Source: Candidatus Sulfopaludibacter sp. | GTDB taxonomy: Bacteria > Acidobacteriota > Terriglobia > Bryobacterales > Bryobacteraceae | Assembly (NCBI GenBank): GCA_031292755.1 | Contig: JARLGM010000023.1 | Location: 1 to 56,980, forward strand | DNA length: 56,980 bases | Reading direction: 5' to 3' | Shown here: positions 1 to 8,888 of the stretch, one piece after another | How the letters are laid out: every line of letters starts with the position of its first letter | Numbering within the stretch: position 1 is the first letter of the stretch | Made by a program: the position numbers and the translations under genes | Notes under the pieces: model-generated | What the model was told of the DNA's origin: nothing | Databases searched by the model: none | The model's input: only the letters and a program-made list of their open reading frames with translations

Positions 1-1306
1 GGAACATTTTGGTAAAAATGGGTCCGGCGTCCGCGCTGACGTTGCGCAGTTGGCCGTTCTCATTGTGGAACAGCAGCAGCGGCTCCCTAAATTTTACCTG
101 CTGGGAATAGTTGTCGATCATGTCGTCGGGGTGGCCATTGGCCAGGAACAGATCGAGCGCCCCATCGTTGTCGTAATCGAAAAAGCGCAGGCCCCAGCCG
201 CTGAGCAGGCGCGTGGCCTGGGCCACCTGGTTCTTGAAGGCGACGTCGCGGAAGGTCTCGTTCTTCATGTTCTTGTAGAGCGAGAACATTTCCTGATCCA
301 CGTTGGCGACGAACAGGTCCTGCCAGCCGTCGCCATCGAAATCGGCCGCATCCACGCCCATGCCCGAACGCGCACGCCCGTCGGCGCTGAATCCCACTTC
401 GGCGGCGAGCGCGATCTCCTCCCATTTGGTTTTGCCTTTGGCGTCGGGGCCGCGGTTCATGTACAAGTAATTCTGCACGGTGTCGTTGGCGACGAACAGG
501 TCCATACGGCCGTCGTTATTGACGTCCGCCGCCACCACGCCGAGTCCCTTGCCCAGCGATTTTTCGATATCGGTGCCGCGGCCGACCTCGGTGAATGTGC
601 CGTCGCCATTATTGTGGAACAGCAGGCTGGAGGTGCCTTTGAAGACGCGCGGGATGCAATAGAAATGCTTGCCCAGCTTGTTATCGCCGCAGGAAAAATG
701 GCTGTTGGTGCCGTAGTCCACGAAACTGCAGACGAACAGATCGAGCCGGCCGTCGTTATCGAAATCGAACCAGGCGGCGCTGGTGGTCCAGTGATTTTCG
801 AAGAGCTTCGCGCCCAGGCCGGCCTTTTCGCTTACGTCGGTGAAGGTGCCGTCGCCGTTATTGCGGTAGAGAATCGGCCGGCCGTAGGCAGTGACGAACA
901 GGTCGGGGAAGCCGTCGTTATTGTAATCGCCGACGGCCGCGCCCATGCCGAACGTGTTGGCGGCGACCCCCGCTTTTTCTGTGACGTCGGTGAAGGTGCC
1001 GTCGCGGTTGTTCTTGTAGAGCGCGCTGCGGATGGGCTTGGCGGGCTTGTAGAAATCGCAGGGGCCGCTGTTGACCAGGTAGATGTCCATCCAACCGTCA
1101 TTATCGTAGTCGAGGAAGGCACAGCCGGGGCCCATGGTTTCGGGCAGGTAGTGATCCACCGACGCGGCGTTGTCATGGACCCATTGGATGCCGCTGGCCT
1201 GCGGCGGGATCTCTTCGAAGACGGGCCGGGACGAAGCCCGGGCGGCGAGCGCGGCGGCGGCGCTCATCAGGAACTGCCTGCGATCGATGGGGAAGAGGCG
1301 TGGCAT
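1..1306 (-). CDS. Tat-exported FG-GAP/VCBS repeat protein (CRTAC1-like), 3' part outside window
   Basis: This is the 5' part of a leftward gene that runs off the window at base 1; 435 codons are visible. The N-terminus has a twin-arginine signal (DRRQFL followed by an Ala-rich stretch), so the protein is probably exported folded. At least six calcium-binding FG-GAP loops are visible, for example [45 protein letters not shown] and DYDNDGAID, which predict a beta-propeller. Homologues are called CRTAC1 or VCBS/ASPIC proteins; their biochemical role is not established. The ATG at 1306 is preceded by a GAAGAG ribosome-binding site and begins 8 bp after the stop of the heptaheme cytochrome gene, so it is the last visible gene of that operon. 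Inference: a surface or periplasmic partner of the cytochrome/TPR proteins. Confidence 0.88.
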   Translation of the reverse strand, partial: MPRLFPIDRRQFLMSAAAALAARASSRPVFEEIPPQASGIQWVHDNAASVDHYLPETMGPGCAFLDYDNDGWMDIYLVNSGPCDFYKPAKPIRSALYKNNRDGTFTDVTEKAGVAANTFGMGAAVGDYNNDGFPDLFVTAYGRPILYRNNGDGTFTDVSEKAGLGAKLFENHWTTSAAWFDFDNDGRLDLFVCSFVDYGTNSHFSCGDNKLGKHFYCIPRVFKGTSSLLFHNNGDGTFTEVGRGTDIEKSLGKGLGVVAADVNNDGRMDLFVANDTVQNYLYMNRGPDAKGKTKWEEIALAAEVGFSADGRARSGMGVDAADFDGDGWQDLFVANVDQEMFSLYKNMKNETFRDVAFKNQVAQATRLLSGWGLRFFDYDNDGALDLFLANGHPDDMIDNYSQQVKFREPLLLFHNENGQLRNVSADAGPIFTKMF

Positions 1307-1314
1307 GGTTCTCT

Positions 1315-2328
1315 TCAATTCGGATAGGGATCTCCGGCGCGGGCGATGCGGATTTGATGATCGGTGAAGCGGGCGTGCGCGCCGGGCAGGTCCACCCTCG
1401 GCATGTGACACCCGGCGCAGTTGGCTTTGGCCACGCGGCAGACTTTGGTATGCAGGGCCGTGGCGTGGCAGGCGGCGCACTTCGAGTCGTAGGCGGCCAG
1501 GTTGGTTTCGAGCGTGCCGTGCGGATCGTGGCACGACGTGCAGCGAATGCGTGCATCGGCCGCATCGTAGCATTTGCTGTTGGCCAGCCGGTACGGCTGA
1601 AAGCGCACATTGTTGATGCCGCGCGGGCCGTTGAGAGCGATCTGCGACCAGGTGCGATGGCAGCGGCCACACAAGTCGGACAGCTCTTCGGCGGACAGCG
1701 CGGCGAGATGCGGCAACTTCGCCCCCACGGCATCTCCCGTGCGCGCCGCCTCCGCGTGCTTCTCCACCGGACCGTGGCAGGATTCACACGCCACGCCGGG
1801 GACGATGCTCTCCAGGTGCAGTTTCCCGGCGGACACCGCACCGTTGGAGTGACAGCCGAAACAATCGCGGGTGCCGATGGAATCCATGCGGCGGCCCGCG
1901 GCTTCGGCGAGGCTCCGCGGCCGGGTGTTCAGCGCCCCCATGGTCAAATCCAACGCGCGCAGCGCGTTATAAAAGCTGACGCGGCTTTCGTACATGGCGC
2001 CATTGTATTCGAAAACGTAAGTCTGTCCGGCCTGCCCGCGGCCGAATGCCCACAGCAGGGGCACGGTGAGGGTTTCGGCTCCCGCGCTGACCGTGAGAAT
2101 GCTGCCGCCGGCGCTCCGCGATATGGACGATTTGTACGCGCCTTCCTGGAAGGTGAGCTCGGGGTGACTGCCGAGAATGGCGGAGGCCTCCACCTTTTCG
2201 AGGGCCAGCGCCATGGGCGTCGCGCGGAAATGCGTGGTCTGGGCGGCGTGGCAGGTGGCGCAGGCGGAGTCCGCGGCCGCGGCGTGGGCGGAGAAGGAAA
2301 GGGCCGCCAGCAGGCAGAGCAGCCTCAT
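1315..2328 (-). CDS. heptaheme c-type cytochrome (cytochrome c554-like)
   Basis: The 337-residue exported protein has a short signal peptide (residues 1-19) and seven CXXCH heme-attachment motifs: CATCH 23, CFGCH 156, CESCH 181, CGRCH 220, CTSCH 263, CAACH 284 and CAGCH 304. Spacing after the first heme resembles cytochrome c554/NrfA-type multiheme electron carriers. Residues 28-155 form a heme-free domain. No membrane anchor other than the signal is apparent, so it should be periplasmic. The ATG at 2328 overlaps the TGA of the upstream TPR gene (ATGA), implying translational coupling; the longer reading frame upstream of 2328 lies inside that TPR gene and lacks a signal peptide. The electron donor and acceptor cannot be read from sequence. 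No cytochrome maturation genes are in the window. Confidence 0.92.
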   Translation of the reverse strand: MRLLCLLAALSFSAHAAAADSACATCHAAQTTHFRATPMALALEKVEASAILGSHPELTFQEGAYKSSISRSAGGSILTVSAGAETLTVPLLWAFGRGQAGQTYVFEYNGAMYESRVSFYNALRALDLTMGALNTRPRSLAEAAGRRMDSIGTRDCFGCHSNGAVSAGKLHLESIVPGVACESCHGPVEKHAEAARTGDAVGAKLPHLAALSAEELSDLCGRCHRTWSQIALNGPRGINNVRFQPYRLANSKCYDAADARIRCTSCHDPHGTLETNLAAYDSKCAACHATALHTKVCRVAKANCAGCHMPRVDLPGAHARFTDHQIRIARAGDPYPN

Positions 2329-3461
2329 TTCCCTTTGGCTCCTGGTTCGGCGGCCTGTTTTTCCGCATTCAGCCGGAGCACGATGGCGCGCTCTTTGTCG
2401 CCATCCTCCTTGCGTTTTAGACGGTAGTAAACGGTCGCCAGCGAAACATGCGCTTCCACGAATTGCGGAATCTCTTTGGTCAGCTTCTCCAGTTCCGTGC
2501 GCGCCTCTTCGGTGCGGCCGTCCAGCAGATCCAGAGTGGCAAGCTGATACCGCGCGGCGGCATCGCCGGGACGCACGTGCATGGCGCGTTGGAAGCACTG
2601 GCGCGCATCGGTATAATTCTGATCCTGCTTGAGCAGGATTCCCAACTGCACGTTAGACGTGTAATCGATGGGGTTCGAATCCAGCTCTTTGCGGAAGGCT
2701 ACGGCGGCGCCGGGCGTATCGCCGGTGGCGGCCATCGCCATGCCGTAGTATGCGTACACATCGGGGAGCTTGGGATTCAGTTCCACGGCCTTCTGAAAAT
2801 CCTCGAGCGCGCCGGCAAAATCATGTACGCTCATTTTGGTGGCGCCCATCAGCAGGCGGGCCTCGGCGGAATCGCCGTCGCGCAGAATGCGATCCACCAG
2901 CACCTGGCCGCGCGCCGGCTGCTCGTCGCGGATGAGCGCGGTGCCCAACATGTAGAGGATCGCCTTATCGTCCGGCGATTGCTTCTCCAGCGGGGAGAGC
3001 AGCTCAATGACCTTCTTATTCTCGCCGAGCCGCAGGTCGCAATCCGCCAGCAGAAGCACGGCCTGCCGGTTCGCCGGCTGCTCCGCGATCACCCGCCCCA
3101 ATTCCTGGGCGGCCTGAGGAATCTCCGCCGCCTTGTAATAGGCCAGCGCCAGGTTCAGGCGGACCGGGGTATTGCCGGGTTGCGCTGCCAGGGCTTTGTT
3201 GTATTCGACGATGGCCTCCGCGTACAGCCCGGCGCGCGCCAGGGCAGCGCCCAGGTTCGATCGCGCCATCACGTTGCCGGGCACCTGCTTCAGGTACGCG
3301 CGGTATTCCGGAATCGCCGCCGTCACGTCCCCGGACTGGTGGAGTGCGATGGCGTGACGTAACAATTCCTCTGCCGCGGGGGTCTGCTGGCTCCAGGCGA
3401 TGAGGGCAAGCCACAGGAAGAGCCGCGCAAACCGGGCCGCGCAGCTAACGCTCGTGCGCAT
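2325..3461 (-). CDS. exported TPR-repeat protein
   Basis: The 378-residue protein has an N-terminal signal peptide (hydrophobic core LFLWLALIAW, cleavage near TPAA-EE) and then about nine tetratricopeptide repeats of the NLGAALARAGLYAEAI type, so it should be an extracytoplasmic protein-interaction scaffold. It overlaps the end of the upstream TPR-deiodinase gene by 17 bp and the start of the downstream cytochrome gene by 4 bp, a tightly packed operon. Its repeats resemble those of the upstream protein closely (shared phrases such as LALAYYK and LADCRLR/LADCDLR), suggesting the two genes arose by duplication, with only the upstream one carrying the C-terminal thioredoxin-like domain. The molecular partner is unknown; the cytochrome and CRTAC1-like proteins are candidates. 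Confidence 0.88.
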   Translation of the reverse strand: MRTSVSCAARFARLFLWLALIAWSQQTPAAEELLRHAIALHQSGDVTAAIPEYRAYLKQVPGNVMARSNLGAALARAGLYAEAIVEYNKALAAQPGNTPVRLNLALAYYKAAEIPQAAQELGRVIAEQPANRQAVLLLADCDLRLGENKKVIELLSPLEKQSPDDKAILYMLGTALIRDEQPARGQVLVDRILRDGDSAEARLLMGATKMSVHDFAGALEDFQKAVELNPKLPDVYAYYGMAMAATGDTPGAAVAFRKELDSNPIDYTSNVQLGILLKQDQNYTDARQCFQRAMHVRPGDAAARYQLATLDLLDGRTEEARTELEKLTKEIPQFVEAHVSLATVYYRLKRKEDGDKERAIVLRLNAEKQAAEPGAKGK

Positions 3462-4914
3462 CGGAGTCTCTTTTGGCTAGCATCGCACGGATGGCGCCCT
3501 CCACGGCGCCCGGGTGGAAATCCAACTCGCCCAAGCGCGTCTGGTAGGCTACCATGCCGTCGCGGCCAATTACATAAAGACGGCTGGGCCAGGCCTGATA
3601 GGCACGCTCGGCGGCGGCATCCATGCCATCCACGGCGATGGCGAAGGGAAGCTCCAGCCGGCGCAGGCAGAGGGTGGCGTGCTCCTGCTTTTCAGCCAGG
3701 TTGCGCGCGGGCGGCAGGTCAATTCCCTCCTGCTGATTGATGGTGCTCTGCCATTGCGATTCCGCGCCGGCTGCGGAATGCGCTTCGCTGATGTAAACCA
3801 GGCGGAAATCCACCTGCTGATGGTATTGCGCGGCGATGCGTTTCAGTTCGCCAGCCGAGCTTCGCAGTTTCGGGCAGGTGTAGCTGCCGAATACCAGCAC
3901 CACGGGGCGCGCCATGCCAGTGAAGGTGAGCGGTCCGATTGGCGGAGCGGGCGCGCCTGCCGGAACGCCGGGATCGCCAGTGGGCGGCGCATTGAAATGG
4001 AAGCCGTTGGCCAAAGCGGCGGCGGCTTCTTTCGAACCGGGCCGGACCTGCACCGCGTGCTCCAGCAGTTCGCGCGATTCCCTGGCCTGCCCGCGGCGGG
4101 CCAGGATGGAAGCAAGCTGGAAATTGGCGTCGAAATCGTTCGGGTTGGCGGCAAGCTCTTTGCGAAAGGCTTGGGCGGCGCCATCGGCATCGCCGGTAAA
4201 CAGGAGTGCCTGCCCCAGATACGACTGGAGTGACGGAAACTCGGGGCTCATGGCCGCGGCCTGTGCGAGTTCCTTCACCGCGGCGGGATAATTCCCGGCG
4301 GAGAAAAGAGCCGAACCCAGCAGGAAATGCCCTTCCGCCGAATCGCCGCGCCGCAGGATCCGGTCCACCCGAGTCTGTCCCTCCGTCACCCGGCCGGAGC
4401 GGATCAAAGCCATTCCCAGAACATAGTTCAACGCCGGATCGTCGCGATGTTCCGCTTCCAGCGGTGCGGCCACGTTCACGGCTTCCTGAAACTCGCCCAT
4501 GCGGAGGCGGCAATCGGCCAGCAGCAGGGCGAGGTTCAAATTCCGCGGCTGGGTGGCGTACAAGGTTTCCAACTCCGCGGCCGCGGCAGGGATTTGGAAC
4601 GACTTATAATAAGCCAGCGCCAGGTTGAACCGCAGGTTCGGCGCCACCTCCGGCGCGGCAAGCTTGAGCGCCTCCTCGTACTGGCCGATGGCGTCCTGGA
4701 ACCGCCCGAGTTTCACCAGCACGGCGCCCAGATTCGAGCGCGCGTCCACCCGTCCCGGTTGGGCGGCGATACAGGCCTGGTATCCCGCCGCCGCTGCCGC
4801 CAGTTCCCCCGCCTGATGATGCCGGAGGGCGGTGTCAAAATCACAAACTGCAGGGGATGTTTGGGCCCGTGCGGTAACCGCCCAAACTGCGAAGATCAGG
4901 TACCGCTGGAACAC
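3445..4914 (-). CDS. exported TPR protein fused to iodothyronine-deiodinase-like thioredoxin fold
   Basis: The 489-residue protein has a signal peptide, about nine TPR repeats to residue 310 and a C-terminal domain (about 331-489) resembling iodothyronine deiodinases. That domain has a beta strand leading into VFGSYTCPKLR, aligning with the deiodinase FGSCTxP active-site strand where animal enzymes carry selenocysteine and this protein has Cys347. It also has YISEAH (compare YIEEAH) and a final PSRLYVIGRDGMVAYQ strand typical of the family. I chose GTG 4914 because GGGAGGAGG lies 10 nt upstream and it gives a clean signal peptide; a TTG at 4941 overlaps that site. No second active-site cysteine of a CXXC motif is present. 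Known: the family comprises reductive dehalogenases of iodotyronines and many uncharacterised bacterial relatives. Inference: an extracytoplasmic thiol or dehalogenase-like enzyme. First gene of the operon reaching to base 1. Confidence 0.82.
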   Translation of the reverse strand: MFQRYLIFAVWAVTARAQTSPAVCDFDTALRHHQAGELAAAAAGYQACIAAQPGRVDARSNLGAVLVKLGRFQDAIGQYEEALKLAAPEVAPNLRFNLALAYYKSFQIPAAAAELETLYATQPRNLNLALLLADCRLRMGEFQEAVNVAAPLEAEHRDDPALNYVLGMALIRSGRVTEGQTRVDRILRRGDSAEGHFLLGSALFSAGNYPAAVKELAQAAAMSPEFPSLQSYLGQALLFTGDADGAAQAFRKELAANPNDFDANFQLASILARRGQARESRELLEHAVQVRPGSKEAAAALANGFHFNAPPTGDPGVPAGAPAPPIGPLTFTGMARPVVLVFGSYTCPKLRSSAGELKRIAAQYHQQVDFRLVYISEAHSAAGAESQWQSTINQQEGIDLPPARNLAEKQEHATLCLRRLELPFAIAVDGMDAAAERAYQAWPSRLYVIGRDGMVAYQTRLGELDFHPGAVEGAIRAMLAKRDSDAHER

Positions 4915-5341
4915 CGAATCCTGGCCTCCTCCCGGTAGCAAATTCTACCATGAGGCGACCGTTTCCCTGTCCGAAACGCCCCGGACTCTCCGTTAACGTA
5001 TGCCGTTAACGTCTTGATTCTACTAAGCCAGTTGCTTCGTTAACGTAATGTCTAGCACAAAAACGGAAGGACTGCTGGAGCTGGGAATTCCTACAACAAA
5101 CCATATATAACTACCAGCACATGTAGAATCGCCCTAGTTTCGCTACCAGAACCGGAATGCTGCCCGGTCAGAACGGGTAAGTCCCCTGCATCCGGAGAAT
5201 TAACGAAGACGCGGCGCCTGTCTGTTAACAGCATCTATCGCGAATTAGCCTATCTTTGCCCATGTAGTCTATTTATACTAACTCCCAGCCCAAGAAAGCC
5301 CAGCTCCACGTGAAATGCATGCTCTTGGGAAAGGGGTGCAA
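4915..5341. other. divergent intergenic region between deiodinase operon and TonB receptor
   Basis: This 427-bp region has no convincing gene and is AT-richer than its surroundings. It must contain both divergent promoters. A -10 box TATACT is at 5274-5279 for the rightward receptor, without a good -35. On the other strand a TAGAAT box is at 5017-5022. Three CGTTAACG palindromes (listed separately) sit on the left side. A further GTTAAC at 5224-5229 and a TTAACG at 5200-5205 lie closer to the receptor. AAGGGG (5331-5336) is the receptor's ribosome-binding site. Confidence 0.6.
4991..5045. promoter_or_regulatory. cluster of three CGTTAACG palindromes (candidate operator)
   Basis: Perfect 8-bp palindromes CGTTAACG occur at 4991-4998, 5004-5011 and 5038-5045, each followed by T on the right side. 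They flank a possible TAGAAT -10 element (5017-5022, minus strand) of the leftward operon. The same 8-mer recurs in pairs upstream of the malectin regulator gene (12117-12148) and once upstream of the kinase gene (43638-43645). The binding protein is unknown. Confidence 0.5.
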
Positions 5342-8300
5342 ATGAGAAGGGGAATCGAGTTCCGAGCTGTCCGAATCCTGGTGGGATTCGCGCTGGCTGC
5401 CATGCTAGCCACAAACCTCGCGGCGCAGGGTATCTACGCCACACTGACGGGGTTGGTGACGGACCAATCGCAGGCGGTGGTTGCGGGAGGGAAGGTCACC
5501 CTCAAAGACGCGCAGTCCGGCTCGTTGCGCGACAGCGTGACAAACAGCGATGGCTATTTCACGTTCGCTTCCGTTCCTGTCGGCTCTTACGAGCTCTCGA
5601 TTGAAGCGAAGGGCTTCTCCACCTATAAGGTATCCGGGATTGTGCTGAACGGCGGCGATAAGCGCAACGTGGATGCCCAATTGACCGTGGGCGCAACCAC
5701 CCAGACGGTGGAAATCACGGGTGGCGCCGACACGGTGGCGCCGGTAGATTCCGGCGAGAAGACCGATATCATCACCGGTAAAGAACTGCAGAACTACGTT
5801 TCGGTGGGCAGTAACGCGGCCGAGTTCATCAAGATCATGCCCGGCTTCGGCATGCAGAACGGGACCTCGAACAAAGCCAACTATAGCGGCGAGACCATCG
5901 GCATCAATGCCAACGGCGATGCCGGGAGCCAGAGTCCGCTGAACAATGCCTTCTCCTACAACGGTCTCCCCAGCAACTCCCTGGATATTACGGCGGATGG
6001 CGCGCACGTGTCCGACCCCGGCTGCAACTGCGATACGCCGGTGAATCCCAACTCGGACATGATCTCCGAGATTCAGGTGAAGATGTCCAACTTCAGCGCC
6101 GAGAATCAGAAGGGGCCGGCGGTGATCACCTCCGTGGCTAAGTCGGGCGGCAAAGATTTCCACGGGTCGGGTTTCCTCTATGCCCGCAACTACGCCATGA
6201 ACGCCAATGACGCGCTGTTTAACGCCAGCGGGCAGGCGCGGCCGGAGAACAAGTATTACTATCCCGGCGGCACCATCGGCGGTCCGGTCCTGATCCCCGG
6301 CACGCACTTCAATCACGACCGCAACAAGCTGTTCTTCTTCAGCGGGTTTGAATATTTCTACCAGGTTCTGGATACCGGCCTGCTGCGCGCCACCATGCCG
6401 ACCGCGGGTGAGATGAACGGTAATTTCTCGCCGGCCGAAGTGGCCAAAGAAGGCAACATCACCGCTTCCGGCGGACCTCCGGGACAAATGAACGCGGCCG
6501 CGCTGGCGCAGTTCCCCGGCGGAATCATTCCCTCCAATATGATCGACAAGAACATGCAGAGCCTGATGCACTTGTATCCCTCGCCGAATGCCGACCCGAA
6601 CGCCACCGGCGGATACAACTACGTGCAGGCGGAGACTTTCAATCAGAACAATCTGCAATGGATGTCGCGCGTGGACTACAGCATCAGCGACAACACCAAG
6701 TTGTTCGTCCGCTACAATCTGCAGCGCGAAACGCAGCAGTTTCCGGTGGGACTCTGGTGGCGGCAGACGGACCAGGTTCCGTATCCTACCCCGGTGGAAG
6801 GTAAGAACAAGTCCGATAGTGTTACCGCGTCCCTGACCCACGTCTTCAGTCCGACGATGACCAACGAGTTTGTTTTCGGCTACACCTATATTGGGTTCCC
6901 CAACGTCTTCCAGGATCCCTCCAAGGTAAACCGCGCGAATGTGGGCTACGGTTATCAGGGGCTGTACAAGAACGGTGTGGCGCAGATTCCTTCGTTCGGC
7001 GGTTTGGGGTGGACTGCTCAGGAAGCCGGCCTGATTTTCAATCCCGGCGGGTTTGAAGCGGGCGGTCCTTCGGCCGGGTTGTACGCGGATAAGTGGATGC
7101 CCAGCTTCAGCGACACCATTACCAAGGTATGGGCTACCCACACGATTAAGGCCGGATTCTTTTATGAATGGATTCGCAATTCGCAGCCGGCCAACAACAG
7201 CACCAACGGCCAGTTGCAGGTGTGGAACGGGAACTCCAACACCTTCGGCAACGAGTATGCCGACCTGCTGTACGGCAACCTGTACGGCTACAACGAGACT
7301 TCCTTCAACCGGATCAACGATATTTCGTACAACACGTACGAGGGCTTTGTGCAGGATTCGTGGAAAGTTAACCGGCGTTTGACGTTGGAACTCGGGCTTC
7401 GCATGACGCACTTCCAGCCATGGATCGACCGCACCGGCGCGGGTTACTCCATTTTCAATTACTCGCAGTACAAGTCGACCTGCCAGCCCACGGATTATTG
7501 CGGCTTTGAATGGAACAAGCGGGATCCCAACGTGCCGATCGGGGGCTTCCCGACACGCGCGCTGTTCTTTCAACCGCGCCTCGGCCTGGCATACGATTTG
7601 ACGGGCCAGGGCAAGACCGTTCTCCGCGGAGGCTGGGGCCGTTACTACTACCACTCCGGCCAGTTCACCAGCGGTCTGGATGTGGCCGCGGGCGTACAGA
7701 GCCTGAGCCTGCCAAACAATATCAACGGCGTGCCCCTGCTGGCGCGCAACCTATCGTCGATTAATCTCGCCGCCCAGGCTCTTTCCCCCGCGGCGGTGGA
7801 CAGCACGGACAATATGCAGCCCTACACCGATAGTTACAGCTTCACGGTGTCTCAGCGAACCCCGTGGTCCGGCCTGCTGGAGGTTGCTTACGTGGGGAAT
7901 CAGAGCCGTGACCTGCCGATCAGCAGTGGCGCCGGTTCCAATATCAACCTGGTCCCGGTGGGCGCCATGCTCGCCAGCAAAAACGGAGGCGTGGATCCAA
8001 ACAGTTTGAACGCCAACAATTTCCGGCCGCTGCTCGGGTTTTCAGACCTGAACCTAGCCACTAACAAGGCGTGGGCTAACTACAACGCACTGCAAGTTAC
8101 CTGGGTGCGCACCAAGGGACGCTATACCATCAATATGAATTACACGTTCGGGAAGTCCATGGGCATCGTCAGCACGACGCTGGATCAGTTCAATCTGAAC
8201 AACGACTACGGCGTACAATCCACGAACCGCACCCAGATATTCAATGCCGCTTACTCCATCGAATTGGGTAGTCCCATCAAGCACAATAAGCCGCTCGAAG

Positions 8301-8839
8301 GGCTGATCAACGGATGGCAGCTTTCCGGCATTACGCAGTTCGAAAGCGGCCCCAACCTTTCGGGTTTCTCCACTGAGGCCTTCGGAATGAATCTCAACAG
8401 CGCGACGCTGCCTGGGACTACCGATATCATCAGCAATATATCGGTGTTGGGCACGCCGAATATTCAGCTCAATCCCATCCTGACCTGCAATCCGGCCTCG
8501 GGACTGGGACCGCACCAGTTTATCAATTCGAGTTGCTTCACCTTCCCCAGGGCGGTGGGCCAGAACGGGCCGAGCGTCATGCCCGCGATTTATGGGCCGG
8601 CCTTCTTCAATTCCGATCTGGGGATGTTCAAGAACTTCAACATCAGCGAATCGAAGAAGCTGCAATTCCGCTTCAACGCTTATAACTTCCTGAACCATCC
8701 GCTGTGGTCGTTCAACGGAAGCAACCTGACTCTTGGTTTTGACCCGAATTCGGGTGCGCTCAACACGCCGCTGTTCGGGACGACCACCGAAAAGCAGGGC
8801 CATCGCGTAGTGCAGGCCGCGGTCAAATTCTACTTCTAA
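5342..8839 (+). CDS. TonB-dependent receptor with carboxypeptidase-regulatory-like N-domain
   Basis: The 1165-residue outer-membrane protein starts with a signal peptide (FALAAMLATNLAAQ), followed by a carboxypeptidase-regulatory-like beta-sandwich (about 30-110; GLVTDQSQAVVAGGKVTL, GYFTFASVPVGSYEL). A plug domain follows (DIITGKELQNYVSVG, then EIQVKMSNFSAENQKGPAV), then a long barrel ending in an aromatic residue (VQAAVKFYF), the usual BAM signal. Length and order match the Oar-like receptors greatly expanded in Acidobacteria. The ATG at 5342 was chosen over 5315 because it has AAGGGG 5 nt upstream and begins the signal peptide. It is divergent from the deiodinase operon and followed by TPR and VWFA-type genes on the same strand. 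Substrate is unknown; no glycoside hydrolase is adjacent. Confidence 0.93.
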   Translation: MRRGIEFRAVRILVGFALAAMLATNLAAQGIYATLTGLVTDQSQAVVAGGKVTLKDAQSGSLRDSVTNSDGYFTFASVPVGSYELSIEAKGFSTYKVSGIVLNGGDKRNVDAQLTVGATTQTVEITGGADTVAPVDSGEKTDIITGKELQNYVSVGSNAAEFIKIMPGFGMQNGTSNKANYSGETIGINANGDAGSQSPLNNAFSYNGLPSNSLDITADGAHVSDPGCNCDTPVNPNSDMISEIQVKMSNFSAENQKGPAVITSVAKSGGKDFHGSGFLYARNYAMNANDALFNASGQARPENKYYYPGGTIGGPVLIPGTHFNHDRNKLFFFSGFEYFYQVLDTGLLRATMPTAGEMNGNFSPAEVAKEGNITASGGPPGQMNAAALAQFPGGIIPSNMIDKNMQSLMHLYPSPNADPNATGGYNYVQAETFNQNNLQWMSRVDYSISDNTKLFVRYNLQRETQQFPVGLWWRQTDQVPYPTPVEGKNKSDSVTASLTHVFSPTMTNEFVFGYTYIGFPNVFQDPSKVNRANVGYGYQGLYKNGVAQIPSFGGLGWTAQEAGLIFNPGGFEAGGPSAGLYADKWMPSFSDTITKVWATHTIKAGFFYEWIRNSQPANNSTNGQLQVWNGNSNTFGNEYADLLYGNLYGYNETSFNRINDISYNTYEGFVQDSWKVNRRLTLELGLRMTHFQPWIDRTGAGYSIFNYSQYKSTCQPTDYCGFEWNKRDPNVPIGGFPTRALFFQPRLGLAYDLTGQGKTVLRGGWGRYYYHSGQFTSGLDVAAGVQSLSLPNNINGVPLLARNLSSINLAAQALSPAAVDSTDNMQPYTDSYSFTVSQRTPWSGLLEVAYVGNQSRDLPISSGAGSNINLVPVGAMLASKNGGVDPNSLNANNFRPLLGFSDLNLATNKAWANYNALQVTWVRTKGRYTINMNYTFGKSMGIVSTTLDQFNLNNDYGVQSTNRTQIFNAAYSIELGSPIKHNKPLEGLINGWQLSGITQFESGPNLSGFSTEAFGMNLNSATLPGTTDIISNISVLGTPNIQLNPILTCNPASGLGPHQFINSSCFTFPRAVGQNGPSVMPAIYGPAFFNSDLGMFKNFNISESKKLQFRFNAYNFLNHPLWSFNGSNLTLGFDPNSGALNTPLFGTTTEKQGHRVVQAAVKFYF

Positions 8840-8842
8840 GTA

Positions 8843-8864
8843 GGACAGGACCTCCGGCCTGTCC
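8843..8864 (+). repeat. inverted repeat / hairpin after the TonB receptor gene
   Basis: GGACAGG (8843-8849) and CCTGTCC (8858-8864) form a perfect 7-bp stem with an 8-nt loop, starting 3 nt after the receptor stop codon. No T-run follows, so it is not a canonical intrinsic terminator; it may mark an mRNA 3' end or processing site that lowers expression of the downstream TPR and VWFA-type genes. Confidence 0.5.
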
Positions 8865-8878
8865 GGCCGGGAGTTACC

Positions 8879-8887
8879 ATGAAGTGA
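8879..8887 (+). other. minimal reading frame ATG-AAG-TGA upstream of TPR gene
   Basis: A GGGAG ribosome-binding site (8870-8874) is well placed for the ATG at 8879, which is followed by one lysine codon and a stop; the TPR gene's ATG at 8889 begins one base later. The ribosome-binding site is 14 nt from 8889, too far for normal use, so translation of the TPR gene may depend on reinitiation. Confidence 0.3.
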
Positions 8888-8888
8888 C

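Noticed and set aside
5405..7654. 749-codon open frame antisense to the TonB receptor
   Set aside because: It is a shadow frame of GC-rich coding DNA: no domain, biased composition, and the opposite strand encodes an unmistakable receptor.
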